The notes beneath the pieces are model-generated. The model saw only the letters and a program-made list of their open reading frames with translations, was not told the DNA's origin and ran no database searches. A stretch of DNA of 9,525 nucleotides from positions 1-9,525 of the forward strand of contig JAEZZT010000054.1 of assembly GCA_023418435.1 (NCBI GenBank), given 5' to 3'. Of this stretch, positions 6,225 to 9,525 are shown in pieces. Each line of letters begins with the position of its first letter. Position 1 is the stretch's first letter. Source of the stretch: Bacillota bacterium. Lineage in GTDB: Bacteria; Bacillota; Negativicutes; Veillonellales; Negativicoccaceae. The translations under genes were made by a program, and so were the position numbers.

Positions 6225-9200
6225 ATGTGGTATTGGTTTACGAATACGGATTCGCAAGCGGAGCGACTGCGCCTGGCACAAAAGGAACTACGCACCGAGG
6301 GCGTGGAAATCGAGGTAAAGGTATATTACTTACCGGCGGAAGCAACGTTGCCGACGGATGTCGATTGGCGGTCCGCACAAGCGGTCGTCGTTTCTTTGAT
6401 GGGCGGTCATCATCTCGCCGATCAAATTCATGAATTGTTGCGTAAAAATGAAACGGCTCGCTGGGTCTACTTGGCCGCAGGTCCGGTAGATGCGCATGTA
6501 CAGGGAATTTCCGCCGCGGACGAGCAGGCTTTGCAAGGCTATCTGGCAGCCGGCGGATTGGGAAATTGGAAGGCCTTGCTGCAATATGGCCAAGCGGTTT
6601 TCAATGAAAAATCGGTGGCAGGGATTCCCGCGCCGGAACCGATGCGGGAAGAAGGTCTTTACTACCCCGGCGGAAAGGTATACGCTACGTTGGCGGACTA
6701 TTGTGCCGCCCATTGGCAACCGGATCGCTATACGGTGGGGATGCTGTTTCTGCGCGATGATTGGCTTTGGGGCAAGACGGAATTTTATGATGAAATGATC
6801 CGGGCGGTGGAAGCGGCGGGGATGAATGTACTGCCGCTCTTCAATCACTGGGGCAAAGCATCCTCGACGGCGAAAGGAATCGATACCTGCGTGCGGGAGT
6901 TTTTTTATCGAGGAGACGAATTTTTACCGGACGTCATCATCAATCATCATCGCATGTCGATGAAGTTGGGTCGAGCCAAAAACAAGGCCTTTCTTCAAGA
7001 AGCGGATGTGCCGGTACTGCAGGCCTACCATGCCAAACGCAGTTATGAGGAGTGGCGGCAGTCGGCAGCAGGGCTGACACCGACCGAAGTCTCGTCGACG
7101 ATGTCCATGATTGAGGTGGACGGATGCTTGCATGGCGCGATTGTTTCGCATCGCATCACGGATGAAGAAGGACGGCATTTGCGCGATCCGTGGCCTTACG
7201 GGATCGACTTGCTCATTCGCAAAGCCAAACGCTTGGCGGCGCTGCGTCATACCCCAAATAGAGAGAAGAAAGTCGCCGTCATTTTGCATAATTATCCGCC
7301 GAATAATGCCCATATCGGCTGTGCGGCGGATTTGGATTCACCGGCGAGTTTATACCATTTATTGCAATCGTTGCAGGCGCGTGGTTATTGCGTCGGCGAG
7401 TTGCCGGATGACCCGCAAGCGCTTTGGGAGCGAGTGCTGGCCGGCGTGACCAACGATCGCAGCTACCTGTCCGAGGCACAAGTTGCCGCCGGACAACGTG
7501 TGAGCGGTGCGGCCGTTGTCGGCTACGAAAAAACTTTGCCGACACAAGTACAACGGGAATTGGTAGCGGATTGGGGCGAGGCGCCGGGAGACGTATTCGA
7601 AGTGGATGGCGACTTGTTGATGCCGGGCTTCGTGCAGGGGAATGTATACATCGGTATGCAACCGCCGCGCGGATTTGGTGAAGACCCGGCTGCTATCATT
7701 CATGATCCGCACTTGGTACCGACGCATCATTACTTGGCGTACTATTACTTTCTCCGCGAAGTCTGGGGCGCGGATGCCTTTGTGCATTTGGGCACGCATG
7801 GCTCTCAAGAATGGTTGCCGGGCAAGCAGACCGGCCTATCGGATACCTGCTACTCGTTGCTGACGATGGACGATATGCCGAATTTCTATCCCTACTTGGT
7901 GACGGTCGTCGGCGAAGGTTTGCAGGCCAAACGCCGCGGCTCGGCAACGGTGATCGGATACTTGCCGGCGCCGTCCGCCAGAGGAGGTCTCTACGGCGAG
8001 TGGGAGGCATTGAATCCTCTGCTCGAGGAGTATGAACATTTTCGTCAATATCAGCCGGACAATGCCGGGCATGTCTTGGGACGCATTGTCGAGCAAATAG
8101 AAAATTTGGGGATGATGGAATATTTCGGCTCACCTCAAGAGGGACAGGAGCCGGAATATATTCTGGCGATTCATAATTTCATGCACGATATTTCCGCCCG
8201 ACAAACTCGTACGGGGTTGCATATCCTGGGACAGGCTCCGCAGGGAGAGGAACTGGAGAACTTGGTGTATCGCTTGCTCTTGGTTCCCCAGGGCGAATTG
8301 CCCGCCTTGCCGACCGTAGTCGGTGAGACAATGGATATTTCCTATGATGAGTTGGCGGCCAAACGGAAGAAAAGCTTGGCGGAATGTCGCCAAGAGGAAA
8401 AAGTGGCGCTACGCTGTCAGGAAATTTTACATGAAATCGCCGCATTGGATTGGGACGTCAGCCGCTGGCAAGATGCATATGGAGTTGCGGATGCCGAATT
8501 AGTGGCGGTGCTGTCCGAGATGATTCGAGAGGTATTGCCACGGGCGCAACGAGTCACGGATGAAATGAGTAATTTGCTGCTCGGCCTCGAGGGGCATTTT
8601 GTGCCGACGGCGCCCGGCGGTTCGCCGACTTCGGGGAATTTGGAAACCTTGCCGACCGGTAGAAATTTCTACGGCGTAGACCCCTCGATATTGCCTACAC
8701 CGACGGCTTGGCATCTGGGTTGTCAGCTGGGAGACGGCCTGTTGGAAAGCTATGTTGCCGAAGAAGGTCGCTACCCGGAGCAGGTGGGGATTGTCGTGTG
8801 GGCAGGACCCAATATGCGCAGCAATGGCCAAGGGTTGGCGGAGATCATGTACTTGCTGGGCGTCAAGCCCGTTTGGATGCGGGGCAGCGGTCGAGTGATC
8901 GGCTTGGAGTTGATCCCCGTAGAGGATTTGGGGCGGCCGCGAATCGATGTCACGGCCAGAATCAGCGGACTTTTGCGTGATGCCATGCCGCAGGTCATCG
9001 CCTGGGTCAATAAGGCGGTCGATTTGGTGGCGTCGGCAGAAGAAGACGAGAGCGTCAACTATATCCGCAAACATTTGCGAGAGGATACGGCACAATTGGA
9101 AGCTGAGGGCTTGTCTCCGGCAGAAGCATTGAAGCAGGCGCGCTATCGCGTGTTCGGCTGTCCTCCGGGCGTGTATGGCGCAGGCGTCGGTGGCGTGTTG

Positions 9201-9525
9201 GATAACAAGAGTTGGCAGGACGAAGCCGACTTGGCTCAAACCTACATTGCTTGGGGCGGATATGCCTATGACGAAAATGGTAACGGTGCGGCTGCGCAGA
9301 ACCTGTTCCGTCGTCGGTTGCAAGGCATCGATGCGACGGTGAAAAATGAGGATACGACGGAAATACATCTGATGAGTTCGGACGATTTCAATGCATTCCA
9401 TGGCGGTATGATCGCTGCCGTTCGGGCGACCGGCGGCAAGCAACCGCGTTCTTACGTGGGCGATAGTTCCCAGCGCGAGCGAGTGCGAGTGCGCACGTTG
9501 GCGGAAGAGTTTCAGCGCGTGGTGC
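6225..9525 (+). CDS. cobN: CobN-type cobaltochelatase large subunit, 3' end missing
   Basis: The frame is open from the ATG at 6225 (GAGGAGG 8 bases upstream) to the right edge, 1100 codons with no stop. Family members are usually about 1200-1300 residues, so the last 100-200 are missing. CobN is the metal- and tetrapyrrole-binding subunit of the ATP-dependent chelatase that inserts Co2+ into the corrin ring during cobalamin synthesis, and it is related to BchH/ChlH. Supporting motifs: VGMLFLRDDWLWGKTEFYDE (171-190); NYPPNNAHIGCAADLDSPAS (356-375); HLGTHGSQEWLPGK (521-534), with conserved metal-binding-type His521 and His525; GGSPTSGNLETLPTGRNFYG (798-817); GPNMRSNG (861-868); LGRPRIDVTARISGLLRDA (902-920). 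It shares an operon with the membrane protein upstream. No AAA+ or integrin-like partner subunits (CobS/CobT or ChlI/ChlD types) are in the window. A relative that removes iron from heme (HmuS-like) is an alternative that the sequence seen here cannot exclude. Confidence 0.93.
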   Translation, partial: MWYWFTNTDSQAERLRLAQKELRTEGVEIEVKVYYLPAEATLPTDVDWRSAQAVVVSLMGGHHLADQIHELLRKNETARWVYLAAGPVDAHVQGISAADEQALQGYLAAGGLGNWKALLQYGQAVFNEKSVAGIPAPEPMREEGLYYPGGKVYATLADYCAAHWQPDRYTVGMLFLRDDWLWGKTEFYDEMIRAVEAAGMNVLPLFNHWGKASSTAKGIDTCVREFFYRGDEFLPDVIINHHRMSMKLGRAKNKAFLQEADVPVLQAYHAKRSYEEWRQSAAGLTPTEVSSTMSMIEVDGCLHGAIVSHRITDEEGRHLRDPWPYGIDLLIRKAKRLAALRHTPNREKKVAVILHNYPPNNAHIGCAADLDSPASLYHLLQSLQARGYCVGELPDDPQALWERVLAGVTNDRSYLSEAQVAAGQRVSGAAVVGYEKTLPTQVQRELVADWGEAPGDVFEVDGDLLMPGFVQGNVYIGMQPPRGFGEDPAAIIHDPHLVPTHHYLAYYYFLREVWGADAFVHLGTHGSQEWLPGKQTGLSDTCYSLLTMDDMPNFYPYLVTVVGEGLQAKRRGSATVIGYLPAPSARGGLYGEWEALNPLLEEYEHFRQYQPDNAGHVLGRIVEQIENLGMMEYFGSPQEGQEPEYILAIHNFMHDISARQTRTGLHILGQAPQGEELENLVYRLLLVPQGELPALPTVVGETMDISYDELAAKRKKSLAECRQEEKVALRCQEILHEIAALDWDVSRWQDAYGVADAELVAVLSEMIREVLPRAQRVTDEMSNLLLGLEGHFVPTAPGGSPTSGNLETLPTGRNFYGVDPSILPTPTAWHLGCQLGDGLLESYVAEEGRYPEQVGIVVWAGPNMRSNGQGLAEIMYLLGVKPVWMRGSGRVIGLELIPVEDLGRPRIDVTARISGLLRDAMPQVIAWVNKAVDLVASAEEDESVNYIRKHLREDTAQLEAEGLSPAEALKQARYRVFGCPPGVYGAGVGGVLDNKSWQDEADLAQTYIAWGGYAYDENGNGAAAQNLFRRRLQGIDATVKNEDTTEIHLMSSDDFNAFHGGMIAAVRATGGKQPRSYVGDSSQRERVRVRTLAEEFQRVV

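Noticed and set aside
8499..9443. Minus-strand open frame of 314 codons
   Set aside because: It is antisense to strongly conserved CobN motifs and His/Arg/Gln-rich as expected of a shadow frame.

Overview
The window reads as an ordinary chromosomal segment of a bacterium in the Bacillota, most likely a didermic member of the class Negativicutes (Veillonellaceae-like). This taxon is an inference. It rests on strong AGGAGG-type ribosome binding sites, sigma-A-like promoters, a flotillin/NfeD operon of Firmicutes type, base composition near 50% GC by eye, and a CobN-type chelatase. No mobile elements, CRISPR arrays, rRNA or tRNA genes were found.

Layout from left to right. (i) 1-423, minus: the 5' part of an unrecognised secreted-protein gene that runs off the left edge, with its own promoter at 496-524. 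(ii) 712-885, plus: a 57-residue acidic orphan protein with a strong ribosome binding site. A 14-bp perfect palindrome lies over its probable -10 element. (iii) 973-1074: two back-to-back bidirectional terminators between convergent genes. (iv) 1083-2300, minus: a dicarboxylate/acidic amino acid:cation symporter (DAACS family) with a good promoter and a palindrome upstream of it. (v) 2452-5629, minus: a four-gene membrane-organisation operon. In transcription order it holds a small secreted protein, an NfeD-type membrane serine protease, flotillin-like FloA, and a small single-pass membrane protein. It starts at a near-consensus promoter (5657-5685) and ends at a hairpin-T terminator (2403-2430). 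(vi) 5754-9525, plus: a divergently transcribed pair, a small two-helix membrane protein with a soluble tail, followed 15 nt later by a CobN-type cobaltochelatase large subunit that runs off the right edge.

The four genes of the minus operon are spaced by -4, 12 and 11 bases, so they are probably translationally coupled. NfeD and FloA are known to work together in membrane microdomains. The first and last genes are the less understood partners. On the divergent side, the chelatase is coupled to a membrane protein rather than to an obvious cobalamin gene, and no cobalamin riboswitch fits in its short leader. Nothing in the window is clearly a new defence or mobile system. The most promising unknowns are the two accessory proteins of the FloA operon, the membrane protein linked to the CobN-type chelatase, the 57-residue orphan, and a shared CAGTAT-containing motif at three promoter regions.
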